Source: an uncultured SAR116 cluster alpha proteobacterium | Lineage (GTDB): Bacteria; Pseudomonadota; Alphaproteobacteria; Puniceispirillales; Marisalimonadaceae | Length of the DNA stretch: 64,000 nucleotides | Reading direction: 5' to 3' | Assembly (NCBI GenBank): GCA_902593735.1 | Contig: CACJJL010000006.1 | Location: forward strand, 1 to 64,000 | Shown here: one piece after another, positions 57,137 through 64,000 of the stretch | How the letters are laid out: each line of letters opens with the position of its first letter | How positions within the stretch are numbered: position 1 is the stretch's first letter | Position numbers and translations under genes: made by a program | Notes under the pieces: generated by a model | What the model saw: the letters and a program-made list of their open reading frames with translations, nothing else | Databases searched by the model: none | Told to the model about the DNA's origin: nothing

Positions 57137-57523
57137 TTATTTTGATTTTGTAACAATTGCTTCAGCTTCAATTTCAACTTTCATTCTATGGTCTACAAGA
57201 GCAGATACTTCTAATAAAGTTGATGCAGGCTTATGTTCTCCAAAATATTCAATTCTTTTTGGATTAATGATAGATCTATCGTTAATTTTAGTTAAAAAAA
57301 CTCTCACTTTCACTACATCATTTGAAGAGCTACCAGCTGCAACTAGGCAAGTATTTAGATCTCTCATGGCAATATCAAACTGATCTTTTGTGCTTTCTGG
57401 AATTGTGCCGTCAAAATTCATTCCGACTAATCCTGAAACCCATACTATACCATTTGCTTCAACAACATGACAATAGTGACTTACAGGTTGAAGTATATCT
57501 GGTATTAATATTCTATTAATCAT
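57137..57523 (-). CDS. RidA family protein
   Basis: A 128-residue YjgF/YER057c/UK114 protein. VVEANGIVWVSGLVGMNFDG, IAMRDLNTCLVAAGSSSNDVVKV in pieces and RVFLTKI match the family, but the pattern G-x-P-x-R-x-x-x near the C-terminus is altered: ASTLLEVSALVDHRMKVEIEA has Thr-Leu-Leu in place of R-S-x, so the imine-hydrolysing arginine of true RidA is probably missing. The start is ATG 57523 with GAGGA 6 bases before it. It pairs with the downstream amidase. Confidence 0.82.
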   Translation of the reverse strand: MINRILIPDILQPVSHYCHVVEANGIVWVSGLVGMNFDGTIPESTKDQFDIAMRDLNTCLVAAGSSSNDVVKVRVFLTKINDRSIINPKRIEYFGEHKPASTLLEVSALVDHRMKVEIEAEAIVTKSK

Positions 57524-57566
57524 TTTAATCCTCATAAGTATTAGTTAATTCGATATATTATTATTC

Positions 57567-57580
57567 TATAATAGTATCTC
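57567..57580. promoter_or_regulatory. 14-base element shared with 54556-54569
   Basis: A second exact copy of CTATAATAGTATCT, in the gap between divergent RidA (start 57523) and 2-hydroxyacid dehydrogenase (start 57671) genes. See the entry at 54556. Confidence 0.3.
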
Positions 57581-57638
57581 GAAAAATATACTTTAAAAAA
57601 TAGTTTCAATTACTTTGCATGAATTTAGAAAATGAATA

Positions 57639-57663
57639 TCATATCAGAGTGTTTTTGATATGA
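57639..57663. promoter_or_regulatory. inverted repeat overlapping the dehydrogenase ribosome site
   Basis: TCATATCA (57639-57646) and TGATATGA (57656-57663) are exact reverse complements around 9 bases. The right arm runs into GAGG (57662-57665), the ribosome site of the gene at 57671. It may be an operator or an RNA hairpin affecting translation. Confidence 0.4.
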
Positions 57664-57670
57664 GGATAAT

Positions 57671-58690
57671 ATGCCTACAATAGTTTACCTTGATACTTTG
57701 CCAGCCCAAAATGGTTTAGATATTTTACATTCCCAATCTAAAGTTGAAGTATTAAAAATCAATAGTTCAGATAATGAAGAAAAGTGCATGTCAATTTTGC
57801 AAAAAGCGGATGCCTATCAGGTAGGGGCAGCTAGAGATGAAGTTCCAAAATATTTACAAGTTGATAAACAATTTTTAACTAAAATACCAAACTTACTTGT
57901 TGTTTCATCTTCTGGTGCAGGCTACGACACTATTGATGTTGATGCATGTACTCAGTCAGGAGTATTAGTAGTTAATCAGACTGGCGGAAATGCTGAAGGT
58001 GTTGCAGAGCACGCAGTAGGCATGATTTTAAGTTTATTTAAAAGAATTATTGAATGTGACCACGCCCTGAGAAGAGGTTGGAACGAGCCAAGAGTAAGTC
58101 TAATGGGTAAGGATCTTTTAAATAAAAATGTTGGAATTATAGGTCTTGGAAATACAGGTGGCAGAGTTGCAGAAATATGTAAAGTTGCATTTAATTGTAA
58201 TATTTTGGCTTATGATCCTTACTTATCTGAAGAAATTTTTAAAAAGAAACATGCAAGCAAAACCGAATTAGATATTTTATTATCAGAAAGTGACGTTGTC
58301 TCTGTTCATATACCCTTAAATAAAGAAACAAATAATATGATCAATAAAGATTGGTTTAAGAAAATGAAAAAAGGAAGTTATTTTGTTACTACTTCTCGAG
58401 GATCAATCCATAACGAAGACGATTTATATAATATACTTATAGAAGGACATTTAGCAGGGGCAGGTTTAGATGTATGGGAGTTTGAGCCACCTCCGTCAAC
58501 GCATAAACTTTTAAAACTTGAAAATGTAATAGCTAGCCCACATACAGCAGGTATTACTAGAGATAGTCGAAATAAAATGTCTGAATTTGTTGCAACACAG
58601 CTTTTAGATATTTTTGATGGGAAGGATCCACCAAGGCCAGTGAATTCAGAAGTATTAGGAATTTTTCGAGAAAAATTTAAAAAAATCTAA
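57671..58690 (+). CDS. D-isomer-specific 2-hydroxyacid dehydrogenase
   Basis: A 339-residue NAD-dependent dehydrogenase. The nucleotide motif GLGNTG is at 158-163; the catalytic trio is R243 (TTSRGSIHNEDDL), E272 (WEFEPPPS) and H291 (SPHTAGITR). It interconverts a 2-hydroxyacid and 2-oxoacid. It resembles phosphoglycerate/hydroxypyruvate dehydrogenases without an ACT domain. ATG follows GAGGATAAT, overlapped by an inverted repeat. An SDR gene starts 17 bases downstream. Confidence 0.87.
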   Translation: MPTIVYLDTLPAQNGLDILHSQSKVEVLKINSSDNEEKCMSILQKADAYQVGAARDEVPKYLQVDKQFLTKIPNLLVVSSSGAGYDTIDVDACTQSGVLVVNQTGGNAEGVAEHAVGMILSLFKRIIECDHALRRGWNEPRVSLMGKDLLNKNVGIIGLGNTGGRVAEICKVAFNCNILAYDPYLSEEIFKKKHASKTELDILLSESDVVSVHIPLNKETNNMINKDWFKKMKKGSYFVTTSRGSIHNEDDLYNILIEGHLAGAGLDVWEFEPPPSTHKLLKLENVIASPHTAGITRDSRNKMSEFVATQLLDIFDGKDPPRPVNSEVLGIFREKFKKI

Positions 58691-58707
58691 AAAAAAAGGA
58701 AATATCA

Positions 58708-59442
58708 ATGAAAAATATTTTAATTACAGGAGCAAGCCAAGGCATTGGAAAGGCTACTGCAATTGAAGCTGCTAAAGCACAAATGTTTGTAGGAATTAAC
58801 TATAATCAAAATTTAAAGGCGGCAGAACAATGTCTTAAACTAGTTAGAGATTCAGGTGGTGACGGAATTATATTACAATGTCACGTAGCTAATAATAAAT
58901 CTGTTAAAGGTATGTTTAATGATTTCTTAGATAAAGCTGGAACAATTGATGGTGTTTTTAACAATGCAGGAATAACAGGACCAATTTCACCAATACAAGA
59001 TCTTAGTCCAGATGATTTGAAGATGGTCGTAGATACAAATATATTAGGAGCCTTTTATGTAGCTCAAGAGTCAGCAAGAGTTATGATTTCTCAAAAATCT
59101 GGAACAATAGTTAATATGTCTTCAATTGCCGCAGATATTGGCGGTGGAGGAGAATTTGTTCACTATGCAATGTCAAAGGGTGCTATTCATTCTCTTACTT
59201 ATGGAATGGCAAAAGAACTTGGAAAATTTGGAATAAGAGTTAATGCTGTTGCACCAGGTTTGATTGATACTGAAATTCATGCCAAAGCAGGTGATGCGTC
59301 TAGGGTTGATAGATTAATGCCATCAGTTCCACTTGGAAGGATAGGTAGTGCAGAAGAAGTTGCTAAAACGGTCATGTGGTTATTAGGTGACAAATCAAGC
59401 TATATTTCTGGTTCAGTTGTACCTGTTTCTGGAGGTCGTTAA
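58708..59442 (+). CDS. SDR family oxidoreductase
   Basis: A 244-residue classical short-chain dehydrogenase. The cofactor motif is GASQGIG (8-14), NNAG starts at residue 85, catalytic serine is S138 or S139, and Y153 and K157 form YAMSK. The ending VPVSGGR and PGLIDTEIHAKAG are typical. Preference for NADP or NAD is undecided. It is probably cotranscribed with the 2-hydroxyacid dehydrogenase gene. ATG follows AAAGGAAATATCA. Confidence 0.86.
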   Translation: MKNILITGASQGIGKATAIEAAKAQMFVGINYNQNLKAAEQCLKLVRDSGGDGIILQCHVANNKSVKGMFNDFLDKAGTIDGVFNNAGITGPISPIQDLSPDDLKMVVDTNILGAFYVAQESARVMISQKSGTIVNMSSIAADIGGGGEFVHYAMSKGAIHSLTYGMAKELGKFGIRVNAVAPGLIDTEIHAKAGDASRVDRLMPSVPLGRIGSAEEVAKTVMWLLGDKSSYISGSVVPVSGGR

Positions 59443-59444
59443 AG

Positions 59445-60359
59445 TTATAAATTTATATTTGTATTAGTACTCAACTGTTCTTTCTTTTTTGCTTGTCTTA
59501 TACCTATATATGTTGAAGCCCCAAGTATTAGCGCAGACCCAAGCCATAAACCAACATGTGGTATTTCGTTAAAAAATATAAAACCTAGTGATACTGACCA
59601 AATTAACCTTAAATAGTCTAGTGGAAGAAGTGCAGTAATGTCAGCTCTCTTGAGAGCTTCATTTAAAAACCAGTGAACTAAAGTTCCAGCTATAGCAATA
59701 AATAAAAACATTATTAGCTGTTCAAAAGTAGGCCACACCCAAACTTGTATGGCAAGTATGGATGTTGCAGGTATGAGACCTGCTGCTTGCCAAAATGTTA
59801 TGCTTACAGTTGTATCTGTTTGTGTAAGTTTCTTTGCCATTAACATAGAAGAAGACCACATTAATGAAGCACATAAAATTAGTAATGGCCCAAAACCTAA
59901 TTCAACATCTGGTCTTAAAACAATTAATGCTCCTATAAATCCTACACACATTGCAAGCCATCTTCTTATTCCAACAATCTCTTTGAGAAAAATAATTGCT
60001 AATATTGTTGCAAAAATAGGAACAGTAAACATAAGCGCAGTTGCTTTTGCCAATTCTGTTATACTAAGTCCATAGAACATACATAACATAGCTATACTGC
60101 CAACAACTGCTCTATATGATTGCAATTTAACATTATTAGATTTAAGCGATGCCATACCATTTTTTATAACTACAGGAAGAAAAATGAGTAGAACAAATAT
60201 TGTTCTAAAAAAAGCAACTTCAAATGGATGATTATCCTCAGTTGCAAACCTTATTAAACAATGCATAGTTGTTGCAAAAATGCCTGATAAAACCATGAAG
60301 AGTACAGCTAGCAATGCAGGAGATAATGTTTTTATTTCTTTTGATTTATCTTTATACAT
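59445..60359 (-). CDS. DMT superfamily transporter (EamA domains)
   Basis: A 304-residue membrane protein with about ten hydrophobic helices in two EamA repeats. EVAFFRTIFVLLIFLPVVI, YGLSITELAKATALMFTVPI and IAGTLVHWFLNEALKRADITALLPLDY are family segments, and the last repeat is similar to the first. Members export small metabolites and amino acids. The ATG at 60359 has no strong ribosome site. It is convergent with the SDR gene, 2 bases apart. Confidence 0.86.
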   Translation of the reverse strand: MYKDKSKEIKTLSPALLAVLFMVLSGIFATTMHCLIRFATEDNHPFEVAFFRTIFVLLIFLPVVIKNGMASLKSNNVKLQSYRAVVGSIAMLCMFYGLSITELAKATALMFTVPIFATILAIIFLKEIVGIRRWLAMCVGFIGALIVLRPDVELGFGPLLILCASLMWSSSMLMAKKLTQTDTTVSITFWQAAGLIPATSILAIQVWVWPTFEQLIMFLFIAIAGTLVHWFLNEALKRADITALLPLDYLRLIWSVSLGFIFFNEIPHVGLWLGSALILGASTYIGIRQAKKKEQLSTNTNINL

Positions 60360-60480
60360 TTGGCTGAAAAGATCTGTGATTAAAATTCAAAGAGTTCTTA
60401 TTTATTTTTTAAGTAGATTAAATTTCAGTTTTAAGAATACTTATTAGATATATTTAACATATTAATTGATTGGAGGCAAA

Positions 60481-61206
60481 ATGTTAAAAGTTAAAGCACT
60501 TTTGTTTGATGTATTTGGGACTGTTGTTGATTGGAGGACTGGTATAGCTAGAGAAGTAGAGAGTGTTGCAAAGAAAAACGATATTTCATTAGATCCTTTT
60601 GATTTTGCCGACGCATGGAGAGCGGAATATCAACCAGCTATGGAGGAGATAAGAAAGGGAAGAAGATCATTTACTATACTTGATATTTTACATATGGAAA
60701 ATTTGAAAAAAATTGCTCCAAAATTTAATTTGCATAATCTATCAGATGAAGATTTTAAAATTCTCGTGAAAGCTTGGCATAGACTTCCTGGTTGGCCAGA
60801 TAGCAGTGAAGGTCTTAATGCCCTTAAGAATAAATATATCCTTGCTACCCAATCTAATGGAAATATAGCCTTAATAGTTAATATGGCAAAATTTTCAAAT
60901 CTTAATTGGGATGTTATTTTAGGAGCAGAAGTAATTGGTCATTATAAACCTGAGCCAGAAGCTTACTTGAAAGCCTGTAGTGCTCTTGATTTAAAAACAG
61001 AAGAATGTTTGATGGTTGCAGCTCACGATGATGATCTAAAAGCGGCTAGCCTTCAGGGTATGAAAACTGCCTATGTTCACAGACCTTTTGAGTACGGCAA
61101 GGATAAGTTGTTTGATATTGCTGAAGTAAATGATTATAAAGGTGATATAAAATGGGATATTGTTTCAAGAGATTTAAACGACTTAGCAAAACAACTAGGT
61201 TGTTAA
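60481..61206 (+). CDS. haloacid dehalogenase type II (HAD superfamily)
   Basis: A 241-residue HAD hydrolase. Nucleophile D10 lies in LLFDVFGTVVDW, ATQSNGN is motif II, K in YKPEPEAY is motif III and VAAHDDDLKAA is motif IV. HRLPGWPDSSEGL is typical of L-2-haloacid dehalogenases, though some members act on phosphates. The start is ATG 60481 with GGAGG 4 bases before it; a TTG five codons upstream is less likely. It is followed 36 bases later by a class I amidotransferase. Confidence 0.87.
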   Translation: MLKVKALLFDVFGTVVDWRTGIAREVESVAKKNDISLDPFDFADAWRAEYQPAMEEIRKGRRSFTILDILHMENLKKIAPKFNLHNLSDEDFKILVKAWHRLPGWPDSSEGLNALKNKYILATQSNGNIALIVNMAKFSNLNWDVILGAEVIGHYKPEPEAYLKACSALDLKTEECLMVAAHDDDLKAASLQGMKTAYVHRPFEYGKDKLFDIAEVNDYKGDIKWDIVSRDLNDLAKQLGC

Positions 61207-61242
61207 TTAAAAATTAAAATAATAGAAAGTTTCAAATAAATC

Positions 61243-62010
61243 ATGTCTTCAAACAAACCAATAATTGGTATATCAACTAATGAAATTATTAATTTTGGTG
61301 GTAGGCAAGTCTCTCATTCAACAGGTCTAAGGTATGTAAATGCAGTATCTAAATTTAGTAACGCAATACCAATTTTAATTCCCTCATATATAAAAGGTAA
61401 AGACCTAGATCTACTCCTAAAAAAAATCGATGGTATAGTTTTAACTGGAGGAAGAGCAAACGTTGAGCCGCATCATTTTGGAGGTAATCCATTCCCTCCA
61501 GATGAGCCCATTGATGTTGGAAGAGACGAGATTGTTTTAGAAATGATACCTAAATGTGTTAGCTTAGGTATTCCAATTTTCGGAATTTGTAGAGGCATCC
61601 AAGAAATGAATGTAGCCTTTGGTGGAACATTGCATTATCGGGTACATTTGCTGGATGACAAAAATGATCATCGTATGCCCAGAGGGGATAATATAACGGT
61701 TGAACAAATTTTTAAATTAAAACATAGAATTGATTTTGTAAAAAATGGCTATTTTTCAAAATTACTCACAAAGGACTCTTGTTTAGTTAATTCACTTCAT
61801 GGTCAGGCTATCGATATTATTGCTAATAATTTAAAAACAGAAGCTTTATCAGATGATGGTATTATTGAAGCAGTTAGTATTCCTGATCATCCTTCATTTG
61901 CAATAGGCGTTCAGTGGCATGCCGAATATGAACCTGAAAAAAACAAATTAAACAGATGTTTGTTTGCTGAGTTTGGATCAGCATGTTCAATTTATTCAAA
62001 AAGAAAGTAA
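61243..62010 (+). CDS. gamma-glutamyl-gamma-aminobutyrate hydrolase family (class I amidotransferase)
   Basis: A 255-residue stand-alone glutamine amidotransferase-fold hydrolase. Nucleophile C116 is in FGICRGIQEMN and the His/Glu pair is H226 and E228 in GVQWHAEYEPE. IVLTGGRANVEPHHFG and NSLHGQAID are features of the PuuD/peptidase C26 group. It would cleave a gamma-glutamyl bond in polyamine breakdown or a similar path. No other puu genes are nearby. It ends convergent to the Xi-class GST. Confidence 0.85.
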   Translation: MSSNKPIIGISTNEIINFGGRQVSHSTGLRYVNAVSKFSNAIPILIPSYIKGKDLDLLLKKIDGIVLTGGRANVEPHHFGGNPFPPDEPIDVGRDEIVLEMIPKCVSLGIPIFGICRGIQEMNVAFGGTLHYRVHLLDDKNDHRMPRGDNITVEQIFKLKHRIDFVKNGYFSKLLTKDSCLVNSLHGQAIDIIANNLKTEALSDDGIIEAVSIPDHPSFAIGVQWHAEYEPEKNKLNRCLFAEFGSACSIYSKRK

Positions 62011-62019
62011 TATAACAAT

Positions 62020-62952
62020 TTAAATTGGTGAGTTTGGACCTAAAGGTATAATTCTATATGGATTTATATGTAAGTGAGAATAATAATAATGTCTTTTGAT
62101 ATGATCAAAATTTGTCGTTGTATTTATAGCTGGATTATTAAACATTTTTTTCACGTAAGAACTTATATTCTTAAATTCACTTATTTTTTTCAAATTACAT
62201 TTGAAATGAACATAATAAACGCTGTCGAATCTTAATAATGTAGGAATTAATCTGATATCTGCTTCAGTTAGCACATTTCCAACTAAATATTTTTTATCCT
62301 CTAGGCTTTCATCAATCATTTCTAATGATGAAAATAATTTTGTTACTGCATCCTCATACGCTTCTTGAGTTCTTGAAAAACCAGATTTGTAAACACCATT
62401 ATTGATATTCTCGTAAATTACTTTATTAATTTTATCAATTTCAATTCTTAAATTTGATGGATAGTAATCATCATAATTTTTTGTAATATCATTGAATGCA
62501 CTATTCATTATCCGGATTATTTCAGCAGACTCATTATTAACAATTGTATTAGTTTTTTTATCCCATAAAATAGGAACTGTTGCTTTCGAAGATACGTTTT
62601 TATCTGAAATTTGATAGATTTCATGTAGATACTTTTTATCATACAAGCTATCACCTGTTGTTTTTGGAAAGTTTTTCAAAAAGGACCAACCATTTTCAAG
62701 CATATCTGGATGCACATAATCCACAGAGATATGGTTCTCAAGTTTTTTTAAATACCTAAATATTAACGTTCTATGAGCCCATGGACATGCATAACTTACA
62801 TATAAATGATATCTATTTGTTTCAGGTTTATAAATTTGGCCATTAATACTTATGTCATTTCTGAAAACACTATCTACTCTTTTAAAACTTCCATCTTTTT
62901 GATTGTTTGAATCTGAGCCTTTTGTCCAAACGCCACTGACCAAATGTCCCAT
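62020..62952 (-). CDS. Xi-class glutathione S-transferase (glutathionyl-hydroquinone reductase)
   Basis: A 310-residue Xi-class GST. The catalytic C56 lies in VSYACPWAHRTLIF, which is diagnostic. RYHLYVSYACPWA, PILWDKKTNTIVNNESAEI and the C-terminal helical domain with LTEADIRLIPTLLRFD confirm it. It reduces glutathionyl-hydroquinones to free hydroquinones, which could serve the aromatic catabolic cluster 15 kb away, though linkage is loose. Start ATG 62952; no strong ribosome site. Confidence 0.9.
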   Translation of the reverse strand: MGHLVSGVWTKGSDSNNQKDGSFKRVDSVFRNDISINGQIYKPETNRYHLYVSYACPWAHRTLIFRYLKKLENHISVDYVHPDMLENGWSFLKNFPKTTGDSLYDKKYLHEIYQISDKNVSSKATVPILWDKKTNTIVNNESAEIIRIMNSAFNDITKNYDDYYPSNLRIEIDKINKVIYENINNGVYKSGFSRTQEAYEDAVTKLFSSLEMIDESLEDKKYLVGNVLTEADIRLIPTLLRFDSVYYVHFKCNLKKISEFKNISSYVKKMFNNPAINTTTNFDHIKRHYYYSHLHINPYRIIPLGPNSPI

Positions 62953-63087
62953 AAATTAATCCCTAACATTAAATTTAGTTATAAATTATCACGATTTTCA
63001 AAATATAAATAAATAATTTAAGTTATTATGTTAGTTAAATTATAAATAACGTAATAATTAATAGAAATTAACTCTAAAGGAATTTTT

Positions 63088-64000
63088 ATGAAAAATGTTG
63101 GTATAATTGGTGGTGGATTAATTGGTTCAAGTTGGGCGGCAATATTTTCTAAAAGTGGTTTTAATGTTTTTGTTTATGACCCATATCCAGAAGTTTTTAA
63201 TGGTTATGAAGAAAGAGTTACCTTGTTTCTTGAAGAATTAAAAGCTATAGATGACAAAGTTGATGTTGATAAATGTTTAAATAAAATTTCTAAAAATGTA
63301 AGACTTGAAGAATTATGCACTAAAGTCGAGTACATCCAAGAAAGTGCACCTGAAATTTTATCTGTCAAACAAGAATTATTTGCACGAATAGACAATTTAT
63401 CGCCTCAAAATGTTGTTATAGGATCATCTTCTTCTGCTATTCCTATTTCAAAAATTTCTCAAAATCTCAGAGGGCAACATAGATGCTTGATAGCACACCC
63501 TGCTAACCCACCACATCTTATACCATGTGTAGAGATCTGCCCTGGAGAGAATACATCTATTAAAGCGATTGAAAAAGCTAAAGAAATTTTTAAACTCTCA
63601 GGTTCGTCAATTGTTACAGTTAAAAAAGAAATTGATGGTTTTATACTTAATAGATTACAAGGAGCTCTTTTAAATGAAGCGATGAGATTGTATTCAGAAG
63701 GGTATGCTAGTTCAGAAGATATAGACGCAACAATAAAAAATGGGTTAGGTCTAAGGTGGGCATTTATGGGACCTTTTGAAACAATTGATTTAAATGCACC
63801 AGGTGGAATCAAAGATTATATGTCTAGATATGGCTCTATATTTATAGAAATGGCTAAAACCCAAACTAAAATCCCAGATTGGTCAAATGACGCAGGTGAT
63901 AAACTTGAGTTAGAAAGACGCAAAGTGCTTAGTAAAGACGATTTAGAAAAAAGAGCAAAAAAAAGGAATTTCTTATTGAAGCAACTTAGGAGATTAAAAA
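63088..64000 (+). CDS. 3-hydroxyacyl-CoA dehydrogenase family protein (cut by right edge)
   Basis: The frame is open from ATG 63088 to the window end (304 codons). GIIGGGLIGSSWAAIF is the NAD-binding fold, SSSSAIPISKI and HPANPPHLIPCVEI hold the catalytic-site segments (H in AHPANPP), and GFILNRLQGALLNEAMRL begins the C-terminal domain. HPANPPHLIPxVE is characteristic of the lambda-crystallin / L-gulonate or carnitine 3-dehydrogenase group rather than fatty-acid enzymes, which read HFFNP. ATG follows AAAGGAATT. The stop lies just beyond the window. Confidence 0.86.
   Translation, partial: MKNVGIIGGGLIGSSWAAIFSKSGFNVFVYDPYPEVFNGYEERVTLFLEELKAIDDKVDVDKCLNKISKNVRLEELCTKVEYIQESAPEILSVKQELFARIDNLSPQNVVIGSSSSAIPISKISQNLRGQHRCLIAHPANPPHLIPCVEICPGENTSIKAIEKAKEIFKLSGSSIVTVKKEIDGFILNRLQGALLNEAMRLYSEGYASSEDIDATIKNGLGLRWAFMGPFETIDLNAPGGIKDYMSRYGSIFIEMAKTQTKIPDWSNDAGDKLELERRKVLSKDDLEKRAKKRNFLLKQLRRLK

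Overview
The window is AT-rich, densely packed bacterial chromosome. No gap between genes exceeds 200 bases; the longest is 41864-42059. Gene content and order point to a low-GC marine alphaproteobacterium. The evidence is an F1-only ATP synthase operon (atpHAGDC, no F0 genes) behind fsa and priA, an Irr-type Fur-family regulator beside katG, the rplU-rpmA / obgE-proB-proA-nadD-rsfS-rlmH-gpmI-ctpA-rppH string, and many TRAP and branched-chain amino acid transporters. The lineage (for example AEGEAN-169 or HIMB59-like groups) is inference. I saw no tRNA, rRNA, CRISPR array, insertion sequence or prophage.

Layout. 1-7.1 kb holds accessory metabolism: a GST cut by the left edge, NIPSNAP, a FAH-family enzyme with a CoA-transferase, an omega-amino-acid transaminase, a persulfide-dioxygenase-like MBL protein and an amidase. 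7.2-9.9 kb is an iron/peroxide module, irr and katG, each with a recognisable operator-like palindrome upstream. 9.9-18.8 kb is housekeeping: xerC and fsa on minus; priA and atpHAGDC on plus. 18.8-29.5 kb is a long minus-strand housekeeping run from rplU down to rppH and an amidase. 29.7-35.7 kb is a minus-strand branched-chain-type ABC transporter (livK-G-F-H-M) followed by an M23 peptidase. 35.8-41.9 kb carries two tandem minus-strand TRAP transporters. 42.1-47.0 kb is a plus-strand aromatic catabolic operon: extradiol dioxygenase, FAD hydroxylase, IclR regulator, second extradiol-type VOC enzyme and FAH-family enzyme. It is divergent from one TRAP system that may feed it. 47.0-52.5 kb is mixed (DUF445, an SDR lacking its catalytic pair, AlaX, methyltransferase, GMC oxidoreductase, TerC). 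52.4-57.5 kb is a third TRAP system with a fused permease, an overlooked 40-residue membrane protein, a binding protein, then an amidase and RidA. 57.7-64 kb carries a 2-hydroxyacid dehydrogenase, SDR, EamA exporter, HAD dehalogenase, class I amidotransferase, Xi-class GST and a 3-hydroxyacyl-CoA-dehydrogenase-like enzyme cut by the right edge.

How it fits together. The organism looks like an oligotroph that imports organic acids and amino acids with high-affinity binding-protein transporters and oxidises them through small catabolic clusters. A recurring feature is a strong stem-loop immediately after each solute-binding-protein gene (34398-34428, 37775-37802, 40753-40787, 55792-55820). This would fit making binding protein in excess over permease. 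One of these stem-loops lies inside the reading frame of the downstream permease gene.
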